Origin: Indibacter alkaliphilus LW1
GTDB lineage: Bacteria; Bacteroidota; Bacteroidia; Cytophagales; Cyclobacteriaceae
DNA length: 64,000 nt
Direction: 5' to 3'
Assembly (NCBI RefSeq): GCF_000295935.2
Contig: NZ_ALWO02000032.1
Span: 1-64,000 of the forward strand
This document shows, piece after piece, positions 54,297 to 62,745 of the stretch. The notes under the pieces are model-generated. The model saw only the letters and a program-made list of their open reading frames with translations. It was not told the DNA's origin and made no database searches. The stretch's first letter is position 1. Each line of letters opens with the position of its first letter. The position numbers were made by a program, and so were the translations under genes.

Positions 54297-55304
54297 TCAA
54301 CCTTCTGTTTCACTTCCATTCTCCCCTTCAAAAAGTGTTTCCAGTTCCACAGCCTGTATTTTTTCCACTTCCTCTAGATATCTGCCAAAAACAGCGGTAC
54401 TTCCATGGGTGAGGTAAACTTTTTCGGCTTCCGTCGCTTTAATGGCCTTGATCAAACCTTCCCAATCTGCGTGGTCGGACAGCACAAACCCAATATCCGC
54501 TGATCTTCTCCTTCTGGCTCCTCGGATATTCATCCAACCTGAGCAAATGGCAGTTCGGTAGGGGCTGAACTTTTTCATCCAAGCTGTTCCCATAGCAGAA
54601 GGCGGGGCTATGATCAAAGCGCCTTTATAAGCGGACTTAGGCAATTCCTGAGTAACCCTAGGTATGTCAGGCAAGTTCAGCCCATTGGATTTCAAAGCTT
54701 GGTTTGTATTCCAAATTGCTCCATGGGCATAGACGGGGCCAATATTTTGATCCAAATGCTTAAGAATACGCTGTGCTTTTCCCAAGGAATAACCGAAAAT
54801 CACAGAAGTGATTTCTTTTGAGGCATTTCGCTTCCACCAATTATTAATGGAATTGAAAATATACCCCTGTGATTCCCATTTATAGATCGGTAATCCAAAA
54901 GTGCATTCTGAAACAAACTCATGACATTTTACTGCCTCAAAAACAGTACTCAGACCATCATCCTCCAGTTTGTAATCACCACTGACTACCACTACTTGGC
55001 CTTTATACTCCAATCTTACTTGCGAGGAACCTGGAATATGCCCTGCCGGATGGAGGGAAAGTTTGACACCATTGATTTGCTTTGGAGAATTATAATCAAC
55101 TGTTTCGAGAGATATGTCATTTCCCAGCCTAAGCTTCATCACCTCTCTGGACATGTGATGCGCTAAATAATGCTTCATTCCCCACTTGGAATGATCAGCA
55201 TGTGCATGTGTAATCACAGCTCTATTTACAGACCTCCATGGATCTACATAAATATCTGCTTGTTTGCAATATAGCCCGGCAGGTGTAAGTTCGAGGAGAG
55301 ACAT
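54297..55304 (-). CDS. Ligase-associated DNA exonuclease (metallo-beta-lactamase fold)
   Basis: A 335-residue metallo-beta-lactamase/beta-CASP protein of the ligase-associated DNA exonuclease family (related to Artemis/SNM1 and mRNA 3' processing nucleases). The metal-binding H-x-H-x-D-H motif is in AVITHAHADHSKWG, further ligands in HPAGHIPGSSQVRLEY and VVVSGDYKLEDDG, and the C-terminal VLSDHADWEGLIKAI and VYLTHGSTAVFGRYL complete the site. It probably processes DNA ends in repair. The ATP-dependent ligase and helicase that often accompany it are not adjacent here. It starts one base overlapping the flavin reductase stop. Confidence 0.88.
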   Translation of the reverse strand: MSLLELTPAGLYCKQADIYVDPWRSVNRAVITHAHADHSKWGMKHYLAHHMSREVMKLRLGNDISLETVDYNSPKQINGVKLSLHPAGHIPGSSQVRLEYKGQVVVVSGDYKLEDDGLSTVFEAVKCHEFVSECTFGLPIYKWESQGYIFNSINNWWKRNASKEITSVIFGYSLGKAQRILKHLDQNIGPVYAHGAIWNTNQALKSNGLNLPDIPRVTQELPKSAYKGALIIAPPSAMGTAWMKKFSPYRTAICSGWMNIRGARRRRSADIGFVLSDHADWEGLIKAIKATEAEKVYLTHGSTAVFGRYLEEVEKIQAVELETLFEGENGSETEG

Positions 55305-55933
55305 TAGATTTCTTCTAAATCCTTGTTTGGCTTTGGATAGCTCAATCTACTCAATTTTTTACCCAAATAATAAGTATCCAAACCTGAACAGGTCACTGTT
55401 CCGATTGCTTCAAGATCTAATGAACCATCGGGAAGTAGACCTTTTTGGTCAACCCACAAATGCTCCACACTTGCTATGACCATAACAGTCCCATTGATTT
55501 CGAGCGTAAGGCTTTCTTCCAGTTTACACCCAACCTTCAGAGGACTTGGCTCTACAAAAGGGGCATAAAAATCTAGCTTATACTCCTCTTCAAGTCCAGT
55601 AGCTTCAAATTCAGAGCCTTCATACCTTGCCGCAGTCTGATGTGCTTGCTTATAAAAATCAGCTGTTACATGATTGAGCGTAAAATAATTTGTTTCGAGA
55701 ATATTTTGTAAGGTATGTCTTTCAACAGTATGCGGTCTAAAAAGAATGCCAAGCAAAGGCGGAGTTGCCCCGATGTGAAAAACCTGTGAGAAGGGTGATA
55801 GATTACTTTGCCCGATTTTATTTTTAGTACCTATTAGATTAAGACTTTTGTAACCCGAGATGGAATTGATCAGATCTCTTCTGAAAAATGATTTAGCCTC
55901 CAATATGGAGGCCTTATCAAAATGCTTCATCAT
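55304..55933 (-). CDS. Flavin reductase-like FMN-binding protein
   Basis: A 209-residue split-barrel protein of the flavin reductase-like family: GYKSLNLIGTKNKIGQSNLSPFSQVFHIG and PPLLGILFRPHTVERHTLQN are the FMN-binding region. It probably binds FMN and reduces it or uses it in an oxidoreduction whose substrate is unknown. Its stop overlaps the exonuclease ATG by one base, and its start overlaps the stop of the upstream gene by 4 bp (ATGA), so it is firmly in one operon with both. ATG at 55933 is used; a second Met follows directly. Confidence 0.85.
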   Translation of the reverse strand: MMKHFDKASILEAKSFFRRDLINSISGYKSLNLIGTKNKIGQSNLSPFSQVFHIGATPPLLGILFRPHTVERHTLQNILETNYFTLNHVTADFYKQAHQTAARYEGSEFEATGLEEEYKLDFYAPFVEPSPLKVGCKLEESLTLEINGTVMVIASVEHLWVDQKGLLPDGSLDLEAIGTVTCSGLDTYYLGKKLSRLSYPKPNKDLEEI

Positions 55934-56373
55934 ATTAAAATGGCTTCTTCTATGGAATTGCAGTATTTGATATCCAGCTTATCAATAATATTGTCTGGAT
56001 TATTTTTCATGATCTGTTCCTTGGCGATCATGACCATTTTTTCAAACCATTTTTCTTCAGGAAGAATTTTTCTATGCTTTGAAATTCCTTCATCCAGCAT
56101 TTTATTCTTCCAGTGCAGAAAGTACCATTCCATACTTGGCTGATGAAATGCTCTCAAAGATCTCTTATCAAAAATAAACTTCTCGTATTTTCCGTTTTTG
56201 ACTATGGCTGTAATCTGATTAAATGTGTCTTTGAAATCATCAATAGGGATGTAATCGGCCAGCAATTCACAGATAATCATTCCTTTTTCCGAATTGGCAT
56301 ATACCTTGGCATACCTAGCTTCGAACAACATCTCAAAATTATTGGATTCTATGACATTTATAGTGGTATTCAT
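55930..56373 (-). CDS. STAS-like small protein
   Basis: A 147-residue soluble protein. The middle (KGMIICELLADYIPIDDFKD, KNGKYEKFIFDKRSLRAFHQ) has the strand-helix-strand layout of STAS or SpoIIAA-like proteins, often found as paralogs in Bacteroidota without assigned function. The C-terminal third is helical (FEKMVMIAKEQIMKNNPDN). The family call is tentative. It overlaps the flavin reductase start by 4 bp, and lies 20 bp downstream of the coiled-coil gene. Confidence 0.6.
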   Translation of the reverse strand: MNTTINVIESNNFEMLFEARYAKVYANSEKGMIICELLADYIPIDDFKDTFNQITAIVKNGKYEKFIFDKRSLRAFHQPSMEWYFLHWKNKMLDEGISKHRKILPEEKWFEKMVMIAKEQIMKNNPDNIIDKLDIKYCNSIEEAILI

Positions 56374-56393
56374 GATGCTTTGGATAAGTTGAT

Positions 56394-56657
56394 TTAATGA
56401 AATGAACGGTTTTTAGTATTTCTACCATTTGAGACTTCATCTTTAAAGCTTCCCAGATTCTCTTCTAGACGGATTGCATAATCCAAAGTTGTCTTAATCA
56501 ACTCCTGTTGGGACTGAATCTGCTCCTTTAATCTCATTAATTCTCTATTCATATCAGCCAACTTGGCTTCGTATTCCTTTTTAAGCCTTTCCTTTTCAAG
56601 TTTGGCTTTTTCCAATTCTTCCTTGAAAATCAAAAATGATTCCGGTGGAGTCCTCAT
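56394..56657 (-). CDS. Small coiled-coil protein
   Basis: An 87-residue protein, almost entirely a charged coiled coil (about residues 12-70; EELEKAKLEKERLKKEYEAK and continuing heptads) with a short basic tail. No signal peptide or membrane segment. It is the first gene of the run 56657 to 54297 and is separated by 20 bp from the STAS-like gene. It may act as an oligomerisation partner; nothing more can be said. Confidence 0.6.
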   Translation of the reverse strand: MRTPPESFLIFKEELEKAKLEKERLKKEYEAKLADMNRELMRLKEQIQSQQELIKTTLDYAIRLEENLGSFKDEVSNGRNTKNRSFH

Positions 56658-56743
56658 AATCTTTGTACTTTAAACGCAAGGGAGTATACCCTATAATAAT
56701 TACACAATATCCTTATAAATTGTTTAAAACGGAGACACTTTGT

Positions 56744-57424
56744 CTATTTAATGGAGGACATGCCACCATCTAAATGTAGAATTTGCCCCGTCATCCAACC
56801 TGACGCATCTGAAAGCAAATAGAGACTCGCAGACGAGATGTCTTCAGGCTGCCCATATCGACCTAAAGGATGCCTTTTATTGGAAGCTTCTTTCTTATCA
56901 TCCGTGCCCAAAAGTTGATTTGCCAACGGAGTATCTGTAAGAGAAGGAGCTATTGCATTTACTCTTATGTTATTTGGAGCCCATTCAGCTGCAAGCGATC
57001 TAGTCAGTCCTTCCACGGCACCTTTGGTCGATGCAATAGAAGCATGAAACCCCAATCCTACCTGTACTGCTACTGTACTAAAAAGAACAACAGATGCAGA
57101 TCCAGATTTTTTCAAACCTTTCATACACGCTTGAAGCACCTTGACAGCGCCTAAAAAATTGATTTCGTGGTCTTTCTGAAAATCTTCGGTACTGAATCGA
57201 TGAAAGGGCTTAAGATTGATAGTCCCCGGGCAATAAACCAAACCATCAATCTGCTCTGGAAGTGAAGCACTTATATCAAAATCCTCTGTCACATCCAATT
57301 GGTTTTGACCAGATTCACTTCGGGAAAATGAAAAAACATTCGCACCCTCCATTTTCAGTTTGTCTACTATGGATTTCCCAATGCCGGAATTCCCTCCTAT
57401 GATCACAATATTCTTATCTTTCAT
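56744..57424 (-). CDS. SDR family protein lacking the catalytic tyrosine
   Basis: A 226-residue classical short-chain dehydrogenase fold from ATG at 57424 (MKDKNIVIIGGNSGIGKSIV, NAD(P)-binding G-x-x-x-G-x-G); a frame from 57451 adds nine residues. YCPGTINLKPFHRFSTEDF, VVLFSTVAVQVG and NAIAPSLTDTPLA fit the fold. At the active site Y-x-x-x-K the sequence is IASTK: Lys is kept but Tyr is Ile and no other Tyr is near. Typical reductase chemistry is thus doubtful. It lies downstream of folE, separated by a terminator, so a pterin or light-response link is possible but unproven. Confidence 0.82.
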   Translation of the reverse strand: MKDKNIVIIGGNSGIGKSIVDKLKMEGANVFSFSRSESGQNQLDVTEDFDISASLPEQIDGLVYCPGTINLKPFHRFSTEDFQKDHEINFLGAVKVLQACMKGLKKSGSASVVLFSTVAVQVGLGFHASIASTKGAVEGLTRSLAAEWAPNNIRVNAIAPSLTDTPLANQLLGTDDKKEASNKRHPLGRYGQPEDISSASLYLLSDASGWMTGQILHLDGGMSSIK

Positions 57425-57541
57425 ACAATCTTGTTTAACATATATAATCAATTACACAGTGAATTGTTTTATACAAAAACCCCTTATCATTAAATACTAG
57501 ACACTTATCCCTTGAAATAACCAACTAAAGAAGACTTTTGA

Positions 57542-57572
57542 GAAATAAAAAAAGCCGGGCATCACCCGGCTT
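57542..57572 (-). terminator. Terminator of the folE operon
   Basis: AAGCCGGG/CCCGGCTT (57552-57559 with 57565-57572) forms a short strong hairpin; on the minus strand seven Ts follow. It is about 27 bp after the folE stop. Confidence 0.88.
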
Positions 57573-57598
57573 CGTGTTGGTTTAATTTTCAGTCAGTA

Positions 57599-58294
57599 TT
57601 ATAGACTGATATATTTCATAAACTCATTTCTTGAGTTTTCGTCTGTTTCAAATTTACCGCTATAGTAGGAAGTGACAGTACTACTGTTGACGTCTTGTAC
57701 TCCACGTGTGGAAACACACATGTGGTGTGCATCTATTACAACAGCAACGTCGTCAGAACCCAGTACTTCTCTCAATTCATTTCCAATCTGCATCGTCAGC
57801 CTTTCCTGCACCTGCGGTCTCTTGGCAAAGTATTGTACAATTCTGTTGATTTTGGAAAGACCAATCACATTACCATTTGAAATGTAGGCCACATGAGCTT
57901 TTCCGTAAATTGGCACAAAATGGTGCTCACAATTGGAGTAGAAGGTAATGTCCTTCTCAACCAGCATCTCTTTGTATTTATATTTGTTTTCAAAGAGTTT
58001 AATATCAGGCTTATTTTTTGGATTCAGCCCACTAAAAATTTCTTTGATGTACATTTTAGCTACCCTTCTTGGTGTACCTTTAAGACTATCATCTGATAGG
58101 TCCAAGCCCAAGACATGCATGATTTCCTTAAAATGTTTTTCAATGATCTCCATTTTGAGATCGTCATCCATTTCAAAAGCGTCTTCCCGTAAAGGAGTAT
58201 CATGTGAGGTGCCAATGTGTTCATCGCCGATTTCATCTATTTGATGAGAATCAGATATTCCCATCGTATTCAACAAAGTTTCTTTCTGTTTCAT
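57599..58294 (-). CDS. folE: GTP cyclohydrolase I
   Basis: A 231-residue enzyme: GTP to 7,8-dihydroneopterin triphosphate, first step of folate and other pterins. Visible motifs: LKGTPRRVAKMYIKEIFSGL, YSNCEHHFVPIYGKAHVAYI (zinc Cys and catalytic His), GLSKINRIVQYFAKRPQVQERL, AHHMCVSTRGVQDVNSSTVT. The N-terminal 45 residues are variable and acidic. The start at 58294 overlaps the end of the PTPS/QueD gene by 44 bp; an internal ATG at 58264 would reduce this to 14 bp. Confidence 0.95.
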   Translation of the reverse strand: MKQKETLLNTMGISDSHQIDEIGDEHIGTSHDTPLREDAFEMDDDLKMEIIEKHFKEIMHVLGLDLSDDSLKGTPRRVAKMYIKEIFSGLNPKNKPDIKLFENKYKYKEMLVEKDITFYSNCEHHFVPIYGKAHVAYISNGNVIGLSKINRIVQYFAKRPQVQERLTMQIGNELREVLGSDDVAVVIDAHHMCVSTRGVQDVNSSTVTSYYSGKFETDENSRNEFMKYISL

Positions 58295-58664
58295 ATAGTC
58301 GTATGATTAACTCGTGTTTTATATCGATTTTTTCCCTTAGAATATTCCAAATAACCACCGCAATGTTTTCTGCAGTTGGGTTAAGGTTTTTAAATTCATC
58401 TGTGTCATGGTTTAAGTTTTTATGGTCAAATTTGTCTAATACTTCCTTTTTGATCAAATCACTCAAAATTTTCATGTCATACACATAACCAGTTTCTGGA
58501 TCCACTGGGCCTATAAGTTTAACAATCAACTCATAATTATGTCCATGAAAGTTGGGGTTATTGCACTTCCCAAATATCTCAGCGTTCTTTTCATCTGACC
58601 AATTAGGATTGTGCAACCTATGGGCTGCATTAAAATGCTCTTTTCTGTATACTGCTACTTTCAT
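58251..58664 (-). CDS. 6-pyruvoyl-tetrahydropterin synthase/QueD family protein
   Basis: A 137-residue PTPS/QueD enzyme acting on the product of GTP cyclohydrolase. Zinc His are in FNAAHRLHNP (His 15) and FHGHNYELIVKL (His 40, 42); the catalytic Cys is in FGKCNNPNFH (Cys 34). GYVYDMKILSDLIKKEVLDK and FDHKNLNHD are typical. Whether it makes 6-carboxytetrahydropterin for queuosine or 6-pyruvoyltetrahydropterin cannot be decided, as no queC/queE genes are here. It is the first gene of an operon with folE, with overlapping ends. Confidence 0.9.
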   Translation of the reverse strand: MKVAVYRKEHFNAAHRLHNPNWSDEKNAEIFGKCNNPNFHGHNYELIVKLIGPVDPETGYVYDMKILSDLIKKEVLDKFDHKNLNHDTDEFKNLNPTAENIAVVIWNILREKIDIKHELIIRLYETERNFVEYDGNI

Positions 58665-58930
58665 TGTCTATCAAACCCCTTATTTTGATTTTTTGTTTAA
58701 TTTTTTATTTTTTTCTTTAAACAAAATAGTCAAGTGACTGAATTACAATCCAATTCACATTCATTTTATTTTGCAATTAAATTGGCAACAGTTTCATTAA
58801 CATAAGCCATACTCTAAACAGTTCCCAGTATCCATCGACCGATCAAATGGATTTCAGCTACAATCTTAATGCTTTGATTTGCAAATTCATACCAATGGAA
58901 CTTAATTTGCCAAATCTGAATTTAACTCAA

Positions 58931-59626
58931 ATGCGATTCACCCTCGTCATTACTCTTATTTGTTTGATTCTATTACCTGGAAAATTATTTCCTGAAAGAA
59001 CTACTGAGTCAGATTTTTCTGACTCGAGAGACGACCTGTCTGTCTTGATCTATCAGAATGGTAATAATAAAAACGTTCCGCTACCAGCTTCTGAATTGAT
59101 TCAAAAGGCTCTAGTAGGACAAAGTGCACTGGTCCGGCAGAAGGCTTTAGAACCTGACAGGCCTTTGACTATAATTGATTTTTCTCTCCCTTCGACTGAA
59201 AAAAGATTATGGGTAATCAACACAAAAACAGGACTTATACTTTTTCATGATTATGTGAGTCATGGAAGAAATTCAGGAGATTTGTATGCAAAGTCTTTTT
59301 CCAACACCAATTCATCTTACAAAAGCAGCTTGGGTTTTTATCTGACTGCTGAAACCTACCATGGCAAACATGGATATTCTCTGAGATTAGATGGCTTGGA
59401 AAAAGGAATTAATGACAAAGCAAGAGAAAGAGCAATCGTCATCCACGGTGCAGACTATGCAAAGGAAGAATTCATTGTTCAGACAGGAAGACTGGGCAGA
59501 AGTTTGGGTTGCCCAGCCTTACCCAATGAGTCGGCATCAGAGCTCATCGATATCATCAAAGAAAACAGCTGTATATTCATTTATGCAGAAGATCCTGAAT
59601 ATTTTTCAAACTCTTCCTTTTTTTAA
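58931..59626 (+). CDS. YkuD_2-type murein L,D-transpeptidase-like protein
   Basis: A 231-residue exported protein from the Met at 58931 (MRFTLVITLICLILLPGKLF as signal segment); upstream in-frame starts at 58895 and 58847 are possible but blur the signal. The catalytic domain has TIIDFSLPSTEKRLWVINTK, a conserved HDYVSHGRNSGDLYA, SSLGFYLTAETYHGKHGYSL, VIHGADYA and the active-site block GRSLGCPALP (Cys near residue 194), typical of the catalytic-domain family distinct from classic YkuD. It probably cross-links or modifies peptidoglycan stems in the periplasm. It ends 1 bp from the stop of the convergent second transpeptidase. Confidence 0.83.
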   Translation: MRFTLVITLICLILLPGKLFPERTTESDFSDSRDDLSVLIYQNGNNKNVPLPASELIQKALVGQSALVRQKALEPDRPLTIIDFSLPSTEKRLWVINTKTGLILFHDYVSHGRNSGDLYAKSFSNTNSSYKSSLGFYLTAETYHGKHGYSLRLDGLEKGINDKARERAIVIHGADYAKEEFIVQTGRLGRSLGCPALPNESASELIDIIKENSCIFIYAEDPEYFSNSSFF

Positions 59627-59627
59627 G

Positions 59628-61304
59628 TTATTGATTCCTTTCCTGTAAAAGAGCTGTATAAACCTCTTGATCTCTATTATATAGGTCATTTCTGAAATTG
59701 ATTGTCCCCTTGGAATCTGACCAATAGGTGAGGTAGAGGATAATTACTGGAATTTTCCTGTTGAGCAGTACCGTTTGCTCCCTGTCCTGACGCATGGCGT
59801 TACGGATCCGCTCATCTGTCCATTTTTGATCATAAGAAAGTAAGATCTTGGCCAGTTCAAATGGCTTTTGAACCCGAATACATCCATGACTCAAGGCCCT
59901 GTCTTCTCTGGCAAAAAGGCTTCGCGAAGGCGTGTCGTGAATGTAGACACTATATTTATTAGGAAACATAAATTTTACCAAACCCAACGCATTTTGCTCC
60001 CCTGGCTCTTGCCTGACTGTATAGGGGAAACTTCTCGGGTTGACTTTGTTCCAATCAATATTCGCAGGATTCACTTCTGTTCCATCTGAAGTCAACAACT
60101 TCATATTTTTCTTTTGAAAATAGGAAGGGTCTTTCCTAACAGCCGGAATAATTTCACTCCTGGTAATAGAGTTGGGCACTGTCCAAGTAGGGCTAAAAAC
60201 CAAATAAGACATCTCTGCGCTAAATTGTGGAGTAGAGTGATAACTCCTGCCTACAATAACCCTGGAAGTCAATACTGTATCCCTGTTTAGAATTAGGTCT
60301 AGTTGAAAATTGGCTGTATTGACCAAAATCAGTTCCTGATCCTTAACATTGTCAGGCAACCACCTCAGCCTTTCCAAATTAACCGAAGCGGTGGCAACAA
60401 GATCTTGTGGTGATTGGTTGATGGCATTCATTGTCCCCCTTCCTATCACGGCATCCGGTTCTAATCCATGTCTGCTTTGTAATGCTTTTACCGCATCCTC
60501 CATTTGCTCATCGTATACCCTATCTGTTTGGCTTGAATCATTCAGATAGCCCCAAAAAATCAGCCTTTTTCTAATTTCAGGGATTTCACTATGATTTTCT
60601 CCCGGTTTGATTGATTTGTCAGCCTTTAGTGTCTTCCAAGATAGCCTTGTACTAAGTTTCATTTTTGCTTCAAAATCATACATCTCCCTCAAGCCATCTC
60701 TCATTTTTTTATAAATGGAGAGGTTTGGATAAAACTCCTCTATGGTTTTTCTAAGTCTTCCACTTTCTAAACCTTCTGCTAACTTTTCATCAAACCTGAG
60801 CTGGGGTGCATTACGCTGTATATTCCAAGTGGTTTTCAATGCTTCTGGGTCAACTTTTCCTAAACTTAAATGTGAAGCAAGCATGATAAATGCGTCAGTC
60901 AAAAGGACATCCAGTGAAGCAAGGGCTTGAAAGTCGCTTGCTTGCCCAAGTCTTTTGTCTTCTTCAATCAATGAAAAAAGCTCATTTATTGTCTTTAGGT
61001 GATAATCATTTGGGGTGAGTCCGTCAAATTTTGATTGTTGAATTTCATAGCGCATTTCGTAGGCTATCTCATTAAGCTTTCTGTCTTCACTCCAAGCAGC
61101 CTCAAAGCCTCTTGAGGTATAAAACCTCTTCATCACCACAGAACTAAATAAGCGCCTACCCATGACCATTCTGATTTCCTCTGGACTGTCATTTTCAAGA
61201 AAATTCCGTATCTGATTGGATAATTCTTCGTCTTGAACCGGGACATCTTGAGCCGAAATCCCTAATGTGATAAAAATGAAAATGAGAGTTACAAAATTCT
61301 TCAT
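59628..61304 (-). CDS. YcbB/LdtD-type L,D-transpeptidase
   Basis: A 558-residue exported enzyme of the YcbB type. After the signal peptide (to about residue 18) comes the scaffold domain (about 30-240), a peptidoglycan-binding helical unit (about 245-310; IRKRLIFWGYLND, VKALQSRHGLEPDAVIGRGT) and the YkuD catalytic domain (about 320-500), with RVIVGRSYHSTPQFSAEMSY, YIHDTPSRSLFAREDRALSH and the catalytic SHGCIRVQ (Cys near residue 475). It forms 3-3 cross-links in the cell wall. It follows kdsA by 43 bp on the same strand. Confidence 0.92.
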   Translation of the reverse strand: MKNFVTLIFIFITLGISAQDVPVQDEELSNQIRNFLENDSPEEIRMVMGRRLFSSVVMKRFYTSRGFEAAWSEDRKLNEIAYEMRYEIQQSKFDGLTPNDYHLKTINELFSLIEEDKRLGQASDFQALASLDVLLTDAFIMLASHLSLGKVDPEALKTTWNIQRNAPQLRFDEKLAEGLESGRLRKTIEEFYPNLSIYKKMRDGLREMYDFEAKMKLSTRLSWKTLKADKSIKPGENHSEIPEIRKRLIFWGYLNDSSQTDRVYDEQMEDAVKALQSRHGLEPDAVIGRGTMNAINQSPQDLVATASVNLERLRWLPDNVKDQELILVNTANFQLDLILNRDTVLTSRVIVGRSYHSTPQFSAEMSYLVFSPTWTVPNSITRSEIIPAVRKDPSYFQKKNMKLLTSDGTEVNPANIDWNKVNPRSFPYTVRQEPGEQNALGLVKFMFPNKYSVYIHDTPSRSLFAREDRALSHGCIRVQKPFELAKILLSYDQKWTDERIRNAMRQDREQTVLLNRKIPVIILYLTYWSDSKGTINFRNDLYNRDQEVYTALLQERNQ

Positions 61305-61347
61305 AACCTAAGATAGTGAATCAAATGAATGATGGCAGGGTATAAAA

Positions 61348-62190
61348 CTAAATTTCAAAAGAACTTCTTTTTTCAAGCCTCCAAAAATCCAGGAGCATTT
61401 CCAAAAATTCATGCATTTTGACCAAAGGTATCATATTGGGACCATCACTTAATGCTTTATCTGGATTTGGGTGGGTCTCTACAAAAAAGCCATCTACGCC
61501 AGAGGCTGCTGCTGCCTTGGCCAAGAAAGGAGCCATACTTCGGTTTCCTCCACTGCTTCCTCCCTGTGCTCCCGGTTGTTGAACACTATGGGTCACGTCA
61601 AATACTACAGGGGCATATTGCCTCATGACCGGAAGACTTCTCATATCTACAATCAAATCATGGTAACCAAAAGAAGTCCCTCTCTCAGTTAAGAAAACAT
61701 TGTTGTTGCCAGTGCTTTTTACTTTTTCAATGGCATATTGCATATCTTCCGCAGCCATAAACTGACCTTTTTTTATTTTGACAGCTTTGCCTGTTCTTCC
61801 TGCAGCAAGTAAAAGATCTGTCTGCCTGCAAAGAAATGCCGGAATCTGTAAAACATCCACCACCTCAGCAACAGTTGCGGCTTGATCACTTTCATGAATA
61901 TCTGTCAAAACGGGGAGGCTAAATGATTTTTTTACATTTGAAAGTATCCCAAGCCCCTGTTCAATTCCGGCGGTTCTAAATGAAGTGACAGCAGTCCTAT
62001 TGGCCTTGTCAAAAGAAGCCTTAAAAACCAGGTCAAAGTCAAGTTTTTGGGAAATTTCATTTAAAGTGCCCGCAATGTCCATACAAATTTGCTCATTTTC
62101 TATAGCACATGGACCACTAAAAATCACAGGCCTCCTATCTCCCAGCAAGATGGACTTGCTAATCCTAATAGCACTTTCAAAAAGCTTCAT
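61348..62190 (-). CDS. kdsA: 3-deoxy-8-phosphooctulonate synthase
   Basis: A 280-residue aldolase-type enzyme: phosphoenolpyruvate + D-arabinose-5-phosphate to KDO-8-phosphate, for LPS inner core. Motifs: FSGPCAIENEQICMDIAGTL, FKASFDKANRTAVTSFRTAG, LTDIHESDQA, VDVLQIPAFLCRQTDLLLA, GQFMAAEDMQYAIEKVKSTG, FDVTHSVQQPGAQGGSSGGN and FVETHPNPDKALSDGPNM. Length is typical. It starts 2 bp after the kdsC stop. Confidence 0.96.
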   Translation of the reverse strand: MKLFESAIRISKSILLGDRRPVIFSGPCAIENEQICMDIAGTLNEISQKLDFDLVFKASFDKANRTAVTSFRTAGIEQGLGILSNVKKSFSLPVLTDIHESDQAATVAEVVDVLQIPAFLCRQTDLLLAAGRTGKAVKIKKGQFMAAEDMQYAIEKVKSTGNNNVFLTERGTSFGYHDLIVDMRSLPVMRQYAPVVFDVTHSVQQPGAQGGSSGGNRSMAPFLAKAAAASGVDGFFVETHPNPDKALSDGPNMIPLVKMHEFLEMLLDFWRLEKRSSFEI

Positions 62191-62192
62191 AG

Positions 62193-62744
62193 TTACTTTT
62201 TAGTATATCTTTCAATCACCTCTACTAATAAACCTTTGGAGTGAAGAATCATATCCGACACTTCTCTGAACACGCCATGCCCCCCTGGAAAAGAAGAAAT
62301 AAAATCAGCCTTATTTTTAATGTATGGCAAAGTATCATTTGGACAACAGGCTAGTCCTACTTTATCCAACAAAGGTAAATCTATCATGTCGTCTCCTATG
62401 TAGGCCACCTCCTCATAAGAGATTTCCAAAACTTCCAAAATCTCCCGAAGCTTTTTATCCTTGTCCCAAATACCATGATAGTGAAAATCAAATTTAAGCT
62501 CCTCAAACCTATCCTCAACCACCTTGGATTTTCTCCCACTGATAGCCCCAACTAAAATCCCGTTTTTCCTCAAAGGAAGCACAATAAAACCATCCTTTGC
62601 ATTGAAGCGCTTGTACTCCATACCGGAGTTGTCATAGATAATCCCACTATCTGTCAACACTCCATCTACATCTGTTACCAGCAATTTTATCTTTAGTGCT
62701 TTTTCCTTGATTTGCGGATTCAGATCCTTAAAATATTCTTCCAT
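62193..62744 (-). CDS. kdsC: 3-deoxy-D-manno-octulosonate 8-phosphate phosphatase
   Basis: A 183-residue HAD-superfamily phosphatase (type C0, tetrameric) that removes phosphate from KDO-8-P. The nucleophile motif is DVDGVLTDSGIIYDNSG; AISGRKSKVVEDRFEELKFD and YIGDDMIDLPLLDKVGLACC carry motifs II-IV. I chose ATG at 62744 (MEEYFKDLNPQIKEKA); a frame from 62798 would extend into the upstream gene. It is 1 bp after the GNAT-nitrilase gene stop and 2 bp before kdsA, so all three are one operon. HAD phosphatases vary in substrate, but kdsA next door makes KdsC most likely. Confidence 0.93.
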   Translation of the reverse strand: MEEYFKDLNPQIKEKALKIKLLVTDVDGVLTDSGIIYDNSGMEYKRFNAKDGFIVLPLRKNGILVGAISGRKSKVVEDRFEELKFDFHYHGIWDKDKKLREILEVLEISYEEVAYIGDDMIDLPLLDKVGLACCPNDTLPYIKNKADFISSFPGGHGVFREVSDMILHSKGLLVEVIERYTKK

Positions 62745-62745
62745 C

